In this document: positions 8,555 to 17,001 of the stretch, one piece after another | Numbering within the stretch: the stretch's first letter is position 1 | Layout of the letters: every line of letters starts with the position of its first letter | NCBI GenBank assembly: GCA_033763835.1 | Contig: JANRJS010000007.1 | Coordinates: 1 to 64,000, forward strand | From: JAPKYZ01 sp033763835 | GTDB taxonomy: Bacteria; Acidobacteriota; Terriglobia; Bryobacterales; Bryobacteraceae | DNA length: 64,000 nucleotides | Direction of reading: 5' to 3' | Made by a program: the position numbers and the translations under genes | The notes under the pieces: model-generated | Database searches by the model: none | What the model was told of the DNA's origin: nothing | Seen by the model: only the letters and a program-made list of their open reading frames with translations

Positions 8555-9560
8555 AGAGCGCTCCTCGATTCAGCAGTCCTTGCGGGTCGAACATATCTTT
8601 AATGCGCCGCATCACGGCGAACTCGGGGCCGGGATCGGGCCATACGGAAGGCTCCGGCCCCTTTCCGAACAAGTAAGTGACGCCACTGCCTGCGCGGGCG
8701 AGCGCGGGGCCGTTCCAGTTCCGTAGCGTGTCGCCCAATTCCATTAGTAAGTGGCGGCGCTCGATCGCCCATTCCATGCCGAGATGTCGCGGTGCCAACT
8801 CGCGAATCGAATTCCACACGTTCGGATCGGCGATCGAGAACTCCGGCAGTTCGCGCGAATACCGGGCGAGTACGGCGGGACTGCCGCCTACGTCAAGCAG
8901 CAAGCACCAGCCGTCGAGTCCGCAGGCGCGCGCCACCGGCGGGCTCAACACATCGATCGCTGCCGGTTGCAAGGGGCTGCGCAACACGGCATCCCGTTTC
9001 GCGAGTACGGCTTCGAGCGAATCGCTTTGAAACAGGAACGTGCGCGACTCGGGCGGCTTGGGGATGAGTTTGAAATTCACGCTCGCAATGGCGGCCAGCG
9101 TGCCGCGGCTGCCGATTAGGAGCTTGCCCATGTCGAGCCCGGCGACGTTCTTCACCACCATCCCGCCGGTGCTCGCAATCTTCCCGTCGAGCATGGCGAA
9201 CGACATGCCGATGACGAGATCGCGCGCCGTGCCGTACAAGCGCCGGCGGGGTCCGGATCGATTTGCGGCGATCACGCCGCCCACCGTCGCCGAATCGGCT
9301 AGCGGCGGATCGAGCGGCACCATCATGCGGTGTTCGTCTAGCAAACGGGTCAGTTCGGCGTAAGGCATCCCGGCTTCCACCGAGACCGTGAGGTCTTTCG
9401 GTTCGAAGATCAACACCCGTTTCAAAGCGCGAGTGGAGACGACACAGTCCCCTCGGGGAATCGTTTTCGTGAAATTGCCGCCGAGGGAAATCGACTGTCC
9501 TCTTGCGGCTGCGCTAGCGAGAGCGTCCGCGAGTTCCGCGGGCGTTGAGGGCGTTAACAC
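8541..9560 (-). CDS. glcE: Glycolate oxidase FAD-binding subunit GlcE
   Basis: 339 residues of the FAD-linked oxidase (PCMH-type) family. The FAD-binding pattern is seen in SISLGGNFTK, VSVEAGMPYAELTRLL, LADSATVGGVIAANRSGPRRRLYG and the segment GGMVVKNVAGLDMGKLLIGS, which is typical of GlcE. The C-terminal half is shorter than in GlcD, and its end (DMFDPQGLLNRG) matches the GlcE/GlcD tail. It probably pairs with GlcF, whose gene overlaps by 14 bases. Only six bases separate it from the upstream beta-propeller-like gene, so these genes are very likely co-transcribed with the Oar-like receptor. Confidence 0.88.
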   Translation of the reverse strand: MLTPSTPAELADALASAAARGQSISLGGNFTKTIPRGDCVVSTRALKRVLIFEPKDLTVSVEAGMPYAELTRLLDEHRMMVPLDPPLADSATVGGVIAANRSGPRRRLYGTARDLVIGMSFAMLDGKIASTGGMVVKNVAGLDMGKLLIGSRGTLAAIASVNFKLIPKPPESRTFLFQSDSLEAVLAKRDAVLRSPLQPAAIDVLSPPVARACGLDGWCLLLDVGGSPAVLARYSRELPEFSIADPNVWNSIRELAPRHLGMEWAIERRHLLMELGDTLRNWNGPALARAGSGVTYLFGKGPEPSVWPDPGPEFAVMRRIKDMFDPQGLLNRGALYGRL

Positions 9561-9566
9561 GATCCT

Positions 9567-10283
9567 CTAGTTTACTTGCGCGGAGCCTACTTGCGCGAGG
9601 TCGAAAAAGAACAATCGGCTCGGGCCATCCTCGGGCAACAGATATAGCGAGCGCCCTCGCACGGCCATGCCTTCTTGCGTGTAGAGAACGCCACGGTCCG
9701 TGCGTCCGACGGTGGTGCGGAACTTTAGCGCGAGCGTCGCGGGATCGAGCCAATCGATAGCGGAGATGCCGGAGGCGACAAGGACACCGTCTAAGAGCTT
9801 CATGTCCTGGTAGCGCGTGGGGTGCGGATTGTCCCGCTTGGTTCCCGCGCGAAGATCGTAGATTTGGCGCGCGTCCCAGTTGGCGCCGATCAAGCGCTCG
9901 CGGTCCGCAGCCACCGCACCGATGTGGTCGGCGACGGGAATCTCTTCGACGACTTGCCACGCCGCGAGATCGACGCGAACGACCGTTGCCGAACTGTTAC
10001 GCCGGTACTCGGCCATTGGCGCCCAGATCGAGTCTCCCAAGAGCGCGATACCGCCGGGATGGTATTGTTCGCCGCGCGTCAGATCGAGCGAGCGGACGTG
10101 CCGCCCGCTCTCGAGTTCGAACTCATGCAGCAAGCCCCGCTTTTCACGGCGTTTGACCTCGCTCACCCACAAGCGCCGCCCGTCGGTGTCGATCCCCTGG
10201 ACATGATCGAGTTCCGCCTTGAGTTCAACCACTTTCCACGGCGCGGGCAGCGCTTGAGCGATCAGCAGCGGAACGAGGAGCAC
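9567..10283 (-). CDS. Secreted beta-propeller-like protein of unknown function
   Basis: 238 residues starting with GTG at 10283, with a short signal-like N-terminus (LLVPLLIAQALPAP). The body shows repeated strands such as VQGIDTDGRRLWVSEV, HPGGIALLGDSIWAPM and EGMAVRGRSLYLLPEDG, a spacing that fits a SMP-30/gluconolactonase-like or DUF6454-type propeller. No catalytic residues can be named with confidence. It lies nine bases after the stop of the Oar-like receptor and six bases before glcE. It should therefore be exported and made in the same operon, perhaps handling the receptor's ligand. Confidence 0.6.
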   Translation of the reverse strand: MLLVPLLIAQALPAPWKVVELKAELDHVQGIDTDGRRLWVSEVKRREKRGLLHEFELESGRHVRSLDLTRGEQYHPGGIALLGDSIWAPMAEYRRNSSATVVRVDLAAWQVVEEIPVADHIGAVAADRERLIGANWDARQIYDLRAGTKRDNPHPTRYQDMKLLDGVLVASGISAIDWLDPATLALKFRTTVGRTDRGVLYTQEGMAVRGRSLYLLPEDGPSRLFFFDLAQVGSAQVN

Positions 10284-10292
10284 ACTCCCAGT

Positions 10293-13200
10293 TTAGAAGC
10301 GCAACCGGATCCGCAACTCGACTTGACGCGGGTCGAGCGTCCCCAAGCCGTAAGTGCCGAAGCTCTCGTTCTGGATCATGCCCGGAACGACGCCACGCGA
10401 GGGGTTGGCCGCTGTGAATACGTTCCCCGAACCGGCGTTTATGGTTCCGGTAAACTGCGCGCGATTCCAAAGGTTCGTCGCTTCCGCCGAGAGGGTTAGC
10501 CGGACGCGTTCGACGATCGCAAAATCTTTCTGAACGCTCAGGTTGTGATTGAAGTACGGAACGCCGCGAATATTGCCGTCGCGCAAGGCGGACGTACCGA
10601 ACCAGTAAATATCGGGCACGATGTTTCCGTTCGGCAGGGTCACGACGCGGCCCCGGAATGCGTCGGGATTGTACTTCAGATAGTTAAACCGGCCCACGGT
10701 AATCTGGCGGCCGCTGGGCAACGTCACCGTGCGATCGGCGATGTTCGGCGAGTCGTACCATTTCTGCAAATTCGCCGGAACTTCGACATCCACGCCGCTG
10801 ACGCGGTCGCAAAGGCCGTTGAGCGAATTGCAACCGCCGAAACCTTGTTGCGGCTGGCCGGACTGTAGGAACAACACGTTGCCGAATTGCCAGCCGCCGG
10901 CTAGAGCGTTCCCGAACTTGCCCAAGTCCCAGCGGCGTCCTTTGCCGAAGGGGACCTGGTACACCAGCGTCGTCACCAGGCGATGCGGGATGTCGTTCGT
11001 CGAGATGGCGTAGGAGTTGCGGTAGTTCCGGCGGTCGATATTGCCCGCATTGAACCCACCGTTCTCGGCGAAGTTATTGTTCTGCAATTCGGGGTTCGAC
11101 ATATCGAGCGACTTCGACCAGGTGTAGTGAACATTGAACAACAGGCCGCTCGAATAGCTTTTCTGCAGGCTCACCATCAGCGAGTTATAGCTGGAGAAGC
11201 CGACGAACGTACCCACTAAATTGCCTGTAAAGAGCGGGTACGGCAACAAGGACTCCCGCAGCGGAATGTTGGGATTGCGCAAGTTACCGTTGTAGAGAAT
11301 CGTCCCGTTCGGATTGAACTGGTTCGGAACCAGTTGCGTTGCGGGATTGTTTCCGTTAGTCGCAATATAGGTATTCCGCCAGCTCTGCAATAGCGAGTCG
11401 GGGAATAACTGGTCGGTGTTGACGTTAAACCGGCCCATCAGCAGGCGGTAACCGCGGCTGCCGGAGTAACCGACACTGAACTGATAATCCTTCGCGAGCT
11501 TCTTCTCGACGAAGAAGTTCCACTGGATCACCTTCGAGTTGTTGAAGTCCTCGCGGTCGAAGCGCGGCTCGTTCCCGCCCGCACCGTAATACTGCGGAGC
11601 GTCGTTGTTGGCGCCGATCAGCGGGATCACGGTGTTGACCTGGTTGAACGGACGCAATAGAGCGGCTTGCGGCGTCGGGCCGTACTGCAACGCATTGGGA
11701 GCGCTCAACACAGGCGAGAAATTCTGGTTGCCGTAGTAATAAGGGCCGCCGTAATAACCGGTATTCGTTGGCAGGAAGTTGACGCCCGCGCCGGCGCGAA
11801 TCACCATCGTGTCGGTGACGCGCCAAGCGACGCCCACACGCGGGCCGAAGTCGAACATCGGGGTTTCGTAGAGGCCGCGATCGCCGCTAACGCCGGGGAA
11901 CCACAACCGGCCCGGAGTTCCCGCCGTGGTGCCGCGATAGCTGAACGAACTCGCGCGGTTGTAGCGCTCCGTCGGCGAGGGCTGGATGTCGTAACGCAAT
12001 CCCAGGTTAACGGTAAGGCGGTTGGTCACGCGCCAGTCGCTCTGGCCGTAGAAGGCCAGATACTTCGCCGAAAGCGCCATCAGCACCGCGTTCTCGCCCG
12101 CCGCTACCGAACCCGCGCCGAGAAGATAGCTCGCCAGTCCGCTGCCCGAGCGCTCGGTGGTTACGTTGCCGATGTTGTTCGCCGTCGGCCCAAGCGTATT
12201 GCCGCTGGTGAACCCGTTACCGGCGAGCATGTTGAAACTGCCGCGCGCGTCCGAGTAGTTCGAAAGGTAGTTGCGGAATTCTCCGCCCCACTTGTGCGTC
12301 CACTTGCCCGCCGTCTTGGTTACCGAGTAGACGATGTTCCAATTGGTTTGACGCTCGATCTTGGCGAGATACGCGGTCTGGTTCAAGGGCGCGATTTGCG
12401 ACCAGCCGCCGCCGAACCCGGTAATTTCGGGGTATGCGCCCGTGAGGCCCACCGTGCTAAGCCAATCCGATGGAATGCCGAAATCGGCGTAGTTGAGATC
12501 GCTGAAGGTGCTGGCCCGGTTGTCCGCCGCGACGCGCGTTAGGCCGACACGGATATCGGCGACGAGCGTCGGATTGATGATCCAGGTATCGCCGATCGAG
12601 GCGTAATAGTTGCGGTCGCCGTTGACCGCTCCGATGAATCCACCCTGTTGGATATAGGCGCGGGTCTGGTCGCCCCAGCCGTTGGGAGAGTTGATGGAAG
12701 CCAGATTCGCGCCGCCGGTGAAATAGATCGAGTGCGACTTCAAGCGGTGGTCGAAACGCGCGTTTGTCGAATTCCGCTCGAAGCGCCGGATGTCGCGGTT
12801 GTAGAAATTATTCGTATTGAGAACCGGATCTTGGGGCGCGCGGTTGGGCAGCGGAAACTCGTTAGTGAAGCGCCGCGTAATGGGGTTGATCCGGCTGGCT
12901 GGAATGATTGCGTTGGGAAACGGCTGGCGTTGCCACTGGTTGGTACCCACGCTCACCACGTTGAAGGGGTCGAACACCTGCACCGGGAGAAATTGCCCGG
13001 CGACATTCGCTCGGGTGTTCGAGAAATTTCCGTTCCGTTCCAGTTCGGTGGGAACCGTCCGCAGGTAATCGAGGGCGTTGTTGAATCGCAGCCCTTCGTA
13101 GGACACAAAAAAGAAGGTCCGATCCTTGCCGTTGTAGATCTTTGGAAGTAGGACCGGGCCGCCCAACGTCGCCGAGTAGTTCTGCACCTTGAACGGCGCG

Positions 13201-14048
13201 CGAGTAATGCCCTGCGCGTTGTTGCCGAACGAGTTGGCGTTGAGCGCTTCGTTGCGCAAGCGGAATTGTCCGGAACCGTGAAATTCGTTAGTCCCGGACT
13301 TCGTGGTGAACACCACCGTGCCCTGCGAGCGCCCGTACTCCGCGCTCATGTTGTTGATGTTGGTCTTGACTTCCTGAATGCCTTCCGTATTGGGCAGGAT
13401 CGCCACTTCGTTCCAAGCCGACGCCTGGATCGACACGCCGTCGAGCTGAATGTCGTTGGTGAACGAGTTGCCGCCGTTGACCGAAAAGTTCGATAAGGCG
13501 CGCCGTCCGTCGGTCCCTATGCCGAAGCTGGCGGCGGTTTGACTGGAGTTCATCGATTGCCGCGCAACCACACCTTGGGTCAGCACCGCGTAGTTGAGCG
13601 GGTTGTTGTTGATGTTGGGAATCGCCTTAATGACGTCTTCGGTGACCGTGTTCACCACACGCGAGCTTTCGGTTTGCAGTTCCAGAGCCTGCCCGGCCAC
13701 CGTAACCGACGTCTCAACCGCGCCAACTTCGAGCTTGAGATCGACACGAACCGTTTGCCCGGTGGCCAAGCCGATCCCCGTCTGCGTAACCGTCTTGAAT
13801 CCCGATTGGCGCGCGGTGACTTCGAACGTTCCAAACGGAAGGTAAGGGGCGTTATAGTCGCCCGAGTCGTTCGTCTTGAAGACGTAAGTCTGGTTCGTAT
13901 TCACTTCGCGTACCGTAACTTCGATTCCGGCGACGGCGGAACCCGAAGGATCGGTAACGCGTCCGACGATGGTGCCGGAACGAATTTGGGCTACAGCGGA
14001 AGAGGCGGAAACCGCCAGAAGAGCGATCAGGCAATGCCAACGATGCAT
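10293..14048 (-). CDS. Oar-like TonB-dependent receptor with carboxypeptidase-regulatory domain
   Basis: 1251 residues. A Sec signal (LIALLAVSASSAVAQ) leads into a carboxypeptidase-regulatory-like Ig domain (about 25-110: GTIVGRVTDPSGSAVAGIEV). A plug domain follows, including VNGGNSFTNDIQLDGVSI and NMSAEYGRSQGTVVF. The rest is a large outer-membrane barrel rich in Asn, Tyr and Gly, ending PRQVELRIRLRF with the terminal Phe used by the BAM machinery. Family members import large or complex nutrients across the outer membrane with TonB. It heads an operon with the propeller protein, glcE and glcF, and is divergent from a Tat-exported oxidoreductase. A GAGG site lies ahead of the ATG. The ligand is unknown. 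Confidence 0.9.
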   Translation of the reverse strand: MHRWHCLIALLAVSASSAVAQIRSGTIVGRVTDPSGSAVAGIEVTVREVNTNQTYVFKTNDSGDYNAPYLPFGTFEVTARQSGFKTVTQTGIGLATGQTVRVDLKLEVGAVETSVTVAGQALELQTESSRVVNTVTEDVIKAIPNINNNPLNYAVLTQGVVARQSMNSSQTAASFGIGTDGRRALSNFSVNGGNSFTNDIQLDGVSIQASAWNEVAILPNTEGIQEVKTNINNMSAEYGRSQGTVVFTTKSGTNEFHGSGQFRLRNEALNANSFGNNAQGITRAPFKVQNYSATLGGPVLLPKIYNGKDRTFFFVSYEGLRFNNALDYLRTVPTELERNGNFSNTRANVAGQFLPVQVFDPFNVVSVGTNQWQRQPFPNAIIPASRINPITRRFTNEFPLPNRAPQDPVLNTNNFYNRDIRRFERNSTNARFDHRLKSHSIYFTGGANLASINSPNGWGDQTRAYIQQGGFIGAVNGDRNYYASIGDTWIINPTLVADIRVGLTRVAADNRASTFSDLNYADFGIPSDWLSTVGLTGAYPEITGFGGGWSQIAPLNQTAYLAKIERQTNWNIVYSVTKTAGKWTHKWGGEFRNYLSNYSDARGSFNMLAGNGFTSGNTLGPTANNIGNVTTERSGSGLASYLLGAGSVAAGENAVLMALSAKYLAFYGQSDWRVTNRLTVNLGLRYDIQPSPTERYNRASSFSYRGTTAGTPGRLWFPGVSGDRGLYETPMFDFGPRVGVAWRVTDTMVIRAGAGVNFLPTNTGYYGGPYYYGNQNFSPVLSAPNALQYGPTPQAALLRPFNQVNTVIPLIGANNDAPQYYGAGGNEPRFDREDFNNSKVIQWNFFVEKKLAKDYQFSVGYSGSRGYRLLMGRFNVNTDQLFPDSLLQSWRNTYIATNGNNPATQLVPNQFNPNGTILYNGNLRNPNIPLRESLLPYPLFTGNLVGTFVGFSSYNSLMVSLQKSYSSGLLFNVHYTWSKSLDMSNPELQNNNFAENGGFNAGNIDRRNYRNSYAISTNDIPHRLVTTLVYQVPFGKGRRWDLGKFGNALAGGWQFGNVLFLQSGQPQQGFGGCNSLNGLCDRVSGVDVEVPANLQKWYDSPNIADRTVTLPSGRQITVGRFNYLKYNPDAFRGRVVTLPNGNIVPDIYWFGTSALRDGNIRGVPYFNHNLSVQKDFAIVERVRLTLSAEATNLWNRAQFTGTINAGSGNVFTAANPSRGVVPGMIQNESFGTYGLGTLDPRQVELRIRLRF

Positions 14049-14102
14049 GGTAACCTCTGAAGTCGACTGGGCTAGACTAATTGTTTACTAAACTTTAACA
14101 TC
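14049..14102. promoter_or_regulatory. AT-rich divergent promoter region
   Basis: The 54 bases between the divergent Oar-like receptor and the Tat-exported oxidoreductase contain an AT-rich block (about 14079-14099, AATTGTTTACTAAACTTTAAC) that stands out from the GC-rich surroundings. Both genes must be driven from here. Individual -35 and -10 hexamers cannot be fixed by eye. Confidence 0.4.
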
Positions 14103-15350
14103 ATGATGACGCGCCGAGTTCATTTGGATTTAAAAAATTCAGGCAGCGGATCCCGGCGGAATTTCTTGGGGCATGTGGCTTCGGGAGTGGCCACGGCGAT
14201 CGCAACCCCGGGCCACGTGCTGGGCGCGAACGAGCGAATCCGCCTGGGAATTATCGGTCCTGGCGACCGCGGCATGCAGTTGGTGCGGGAAGCGCTGGCG
14301 TGTCCCAACACGGAATTCGCCGGGTTCGCGGACGTGCATTCGCGGCGGCTGGAGGCGGCGAAAGCGGTCGCCCCGGAAGCGAGAACGTATCTCGACTATC
14401 GGTATCTTTTAGAAGATAAATCGGTTGACGCGGTTCTGATCGCCACGCCCCAGCACCTGCACGCCGAGCATTTCACCGCCGCACTCGACGCGGGGAAGCA
14501 CGTGTACCAAGAGAAGACGATGGCCTTCACCGTCGATCACGCCAAGCGGATGCGGGCGGCGTTCCAGAAGGCGGGCGAGAAGCGCGTGGTGCAGATCGGG
14601 CACCAATCGTGTTCGTCCGGTCTAATGACCGACGCGCTCAACATGCTGGCCGACCCGGCGCGAATGGGCAAGATTACGGCGATTCATTCGGTGATGTACC
14701 GCAACACGCCGCATGGCAAACCGCAATGGGCGCGTCCGGTGGGTCCCGACGTTTCGCCCGAAACCGTAATCTGGAAAAGCTTTTTGGGCGACGCTCCGGC
14801 TCGCGATTTCGATCCCAATCGCTTTGTGAACTGGCGGTTTTTCTGGGATTACTCGGGCGGCAATATCTACGAGAATATGTGCCACCAGATCGCGTTCTGG
14901 TACCGCGCGCTGAATCTCGCGATTCCCAAAGCGGTGACGATGGTGGGCGGCGTGTACCTGTGGAAAGACGGCCGCGAAGTGCCGGACACGATGTCCGTGT
15001 CGATGGAGCACGAGGACCTGCTGTTCTCCTGGGTGTCCGGGTTCGGCAACGCGTCGCTGGGATCGGGCGAAGATGTGCTTGGGACGGACGGCACCATTTC
15101 GAAGACGCAGCAGATTCGCTATCGGCCGGAGAAGGTCAACCGTCCGCAAGGGATCGAGATGTTGGGATCGGCGAAGACGGCTCCACAGGCGCACATGGCG
15201 AATTTTCTGGATGCGATCCGCGTGGGCGCGAAGGTGAATTGCCCGTTCGAGGTGGGCTATCGAACGTCGATCGCCTGCCGGATGGCCGTCGAGAGCTACC
15301 GCCAGGGCAGGACCGTCAAGTGGGATGCGGTTCGGGAAGAGATGGTTTAG
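14103..15350 (+). CDS. Gfo/Idh/MocA-family oxidoreductase, Tat-exported
   Basis: 415 residues. A twin-arginine signal (SRRNFLGHVASGVATA) is followed by a Rossmann NAD(P)-binding domain (RLGIIGPGDRGMQLV, then VDAVLIATPQHLHAEH and GKHVYQEKTMAFT). The usual EKP is here EKT, a change at the conserved lysine-proline signature. The C-terminal alpha/beta domain includes FFWDYSGGNIYENMCHQIAFW. Such secreted members oxidise or reduce sugars and related ligands with a bound cofactor. It is divergent from the Oar-like receptor, suggesting a shared uptake and processing role. It ends immediately beside the convergent META gene. A second ATG at 14106 is also possible. Confidence 0.88.
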   Translation: MMTRRVHLDLKNSGSGSRRNFLGHVASGVATAIATPGHVLGANERIRLGIIGPGDRGMQLVREALACPNTEFAGFADVHSRRLEAAKAVAPEARTYLDYRYLLEDKSVDAVLIATPQHLHAEHFTAALDAGKHVYQEKTMAFTVDHAKRMRAAFQKAGEKRVVQIGHQSCSSGLMTDALNMLADPARMGKITAIHSVMYRNTPHGKPQWARPVGPDVSPETVIWKSFLGDAPARDFDPNRFVNWRFFWDYSGGNIYENMCHQIAFWYRALNLAIPKAVTMVGGVYLWKDGREVPDTMSVSMEHEDLLFSWVSGFGNASLGSGEDVLGTDGTISKTQQIRYRPEKVNRPQGIEMLGSAKTAPQAHMANFLDAIRVGAKVNCPFEVGYRTSIACRMAVESYRQGRTVKWDAVREEMV

Positions 15351-15803
15351 TTACTTAGCCGCCGGGGGCTTTTTGGTCGTCTTTTTCGGTGGCCGGGGCA
15401 TCGGTTCGAATTCGTAAATCCCGCCATCGGCCATCAGAGACAAGAACAAGTTGCCGTTCTTCATGACGTACGACCGGACATAGGTCCACTGTTTCGCCAG
15501 GTTGTCATTCAGCGGGGCGGGCGGGCAGGCGGCCATGGTCAGCGCCATCGGCCCGAACTCGAGCTTGCCGGGCTCGATCGACTTCCACGTGCCATTGCCG
15601 CGATTACAGTCGATGCGCACCGCTACCCGGCCGTTGGCGTTAAACATCAGGGTGTAGCGGTTCTTGTCGGCGGGAACCAGTTTGGTATCGTCGCCGCCCT
15701 GAAATTGGACTAATCGCCAGGAAGTTCCGGCGAGGGGCGAAGTTTGGCCGCAAATCGTTCCCGCAGCTGGAACCATAACCAGCAAAAGTCGAATGAAGCG
15801 CAC
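15351..15803 (-). CDS. META-domain protein, secreted
   Basis: 150 residues. The signal peptide (FIRLLLVMVPAAGTICG) is followed by a META/HslJ-like domain: LAGTSWRLVQFQGG, RYTLMFNANGRVAVRIDCNRGNG, then GPMALTMAACPP. The C-terminal tail is very basic and Pro-rich (RPPKKTTKKPPAAK). META-domain proteins are periplasmic or envelope proteins linked to stress and motility, but no biochemical activity is established. The gene converges on the oxidoreductase with no spacer and is divergent from the acyl-CoA dehydrogenase gene over 44 bases. Confidence 0.75.
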   Translation of the reverse strand: MRFIRLLLVMVPAAGTICGQTSPLAGTSWRLVQFQGGDDTKLVPADKNRYTLMFNANGRVAVRIDCNRGNGTWKSIEPGKLEFGPMALTMAACPPAPLNDNLAKQWTYVRSYVMKNGNLFLSLMADGGIYEFEPMPRPPKKTTKKPPAAK

Positions 15804-15847
15804 AAAGTCCTCCTAGACGGAATATGCCATGCTCGTTCTAGAGACTC

Positions 15848-16990
15848 ATGGATTTCGCGCTCTCCAGCGAGCAGACCGCCCTTCGTAAATCCGTTCGCCA
15901 GTTCGCCGAAATCGAGATCAAGCCGCACGTTCTCGAATGGGACGAAGGCAACATCTTCCCGCTCGAAGTCGTCAAGAAGTGCGGCGCGCTGGGCTATCTG
16001 GGCGCGATTTTTCCCGAAGAGTATGGCGGAGCGGGCCTCGGTTACATCGATTACGCCATCATTGTCGAAGAACTGGCGCGGGTCGATCCGTCGGTGGCGC
16101 TGATCGTCGCCGCCCATAATTCGTTGTGCTCGAACCACATTTTCCTGGCGGGCGACGAGGAGCAGAAGCGCCACTATCTGCCAAAACTCACAACCGGCGA
16201 GTGGATCGGCTGTTGGTCGCTCACCGAACCCGAAGCGGGGTCCGACGCCGGGGGCACTCGCAGCCAAGCGGTTCGCGACGGCGATTTCTGGGTGCTGAAC
16301 GGCGGCAAGACGTTCACCACCAACGCGCATTACGCGCAGGTATGCGTGGGCATGGCCGTGACGGACCGCGCGGCTTCGCAACACGGAGTTTCGGCCTTCA
16401 TCATCGAAGCGGGCACACCGGGATTCCGGCTGGGGAAGAAAGAGAACAAGCTCGGCATGCGGGCGTCGGCGACGGGCGAAGTGCTGTTCGAAAATCTCCG
16501 CCTGCCCGCGTCGCAACTGCTGGGCAAGCAAGGCGAGGGCTTCGTCGATTCGCTGCGCATCCTCGACGGGGGCCGAATTTCGATCGCCGCGCTCAGTGTG
16601 GGCATCGCGCAAGGGGCGTTCGACGCCGCGCTGGCTTATTCGAAAACGCGCCAGCAATTCGGGCGGCCGATCTCCGAATTCCAGGCGATCCAGCACAAGC
16701 TGGCCGACATGGCCACCGAGATCGAAGCGGCGCGGCTGCTGACGTACCGGGCCGGTTGGCTGAAGGATCAGGGGAAGCGCGTCACTCGCGAATCGGCGAT
16801 GGCGAAGCTCTTCGCCAGCGAAATCGCGGTTCGCGTTTGCAACGAGGCGGTGCAAATTCACGGCGGGTACGGCTTCATCAAGGACTATCCGGTCGAGAAG
16901 TTTTACCGGGACGTGAAGCTGATGACGATCGGCGAAGGCACCAGCGAAATCCAGAAGATGGTGATCGCGCGGCAGCTTCTGAAGGACTAG
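15848..16990 (+). CDS. Acyl-CoA dehydrogenase
   Basis: 380 residues, full length for the short/medium-chain acyl-CoA dehydrogenase family. The N-terminal helical domain includes YLGAIFPEEYGGAGLGYIDY. The flavin-binding strand region has WSLTEPEAGSDAG and WVLNGGKTFTTNAHYA. The C-terminal helical domain ends YGFIKDYPVEKFYRDVKLMTIGEGTSEIQ, where the Glu of EGT is the catalytic base. The neighbouring MeaB/epimerase gene points to short or branched-chain acyl-CoA (valine, isoleucine or propionate) breakdown; this is inference. The next gene begins 11 bases downstream, so they share an operon. Confidence 0.92.
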   Translation: MDFALSSEQTALRKSVRQFAEIEIKPHVLEWDEGNIFPLEVVKKCGALGYLGAIFPEEYGGAGLGYIDYAIIVEELARVDPSVALIVAAHNSLCSNHIFLAGDEEQKRHYLPKLTTGEWIGCWSLTEPEAGSDAGGTRSQAVRDGDFWVLNGGKTFTTNAHYAQVCVGMAVTDRAASQHGVSAFIIEAGTPGFRLGKKENKLGMRASATGEVLFENLRLPASQLLGKQGEGFVDSLRILDGGRISIAALSVGIAQGAFDAALAYSKTRQQFGRPISEFQAIQHKLADMATEIEAARLLTYRAGWLKDQGKRVTRESAMAKLFASEIAVRVCNEAVQIHGGYGFIKDYPVEKFYRDVKLMTIGEGTSEIQKMVIARQLLKD

Positions 16991-17001
16991 TTCTCTACAC
17001 C

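Noticed and set aside
11667..12542. Plus-strand frame inside the first Oar-like receptor
   Set aside because: Shadow of the receptor's minus-strand frame, with no recognisable domain.
16126..17001. A 292-codon upstream extension of the MeaB/epimerase frame
   Set aside because: It lies entirely over the acyl-CoA dehydrogenase gene in another frame and its residues (Arg/Gly/Ala-rich) lack family character.
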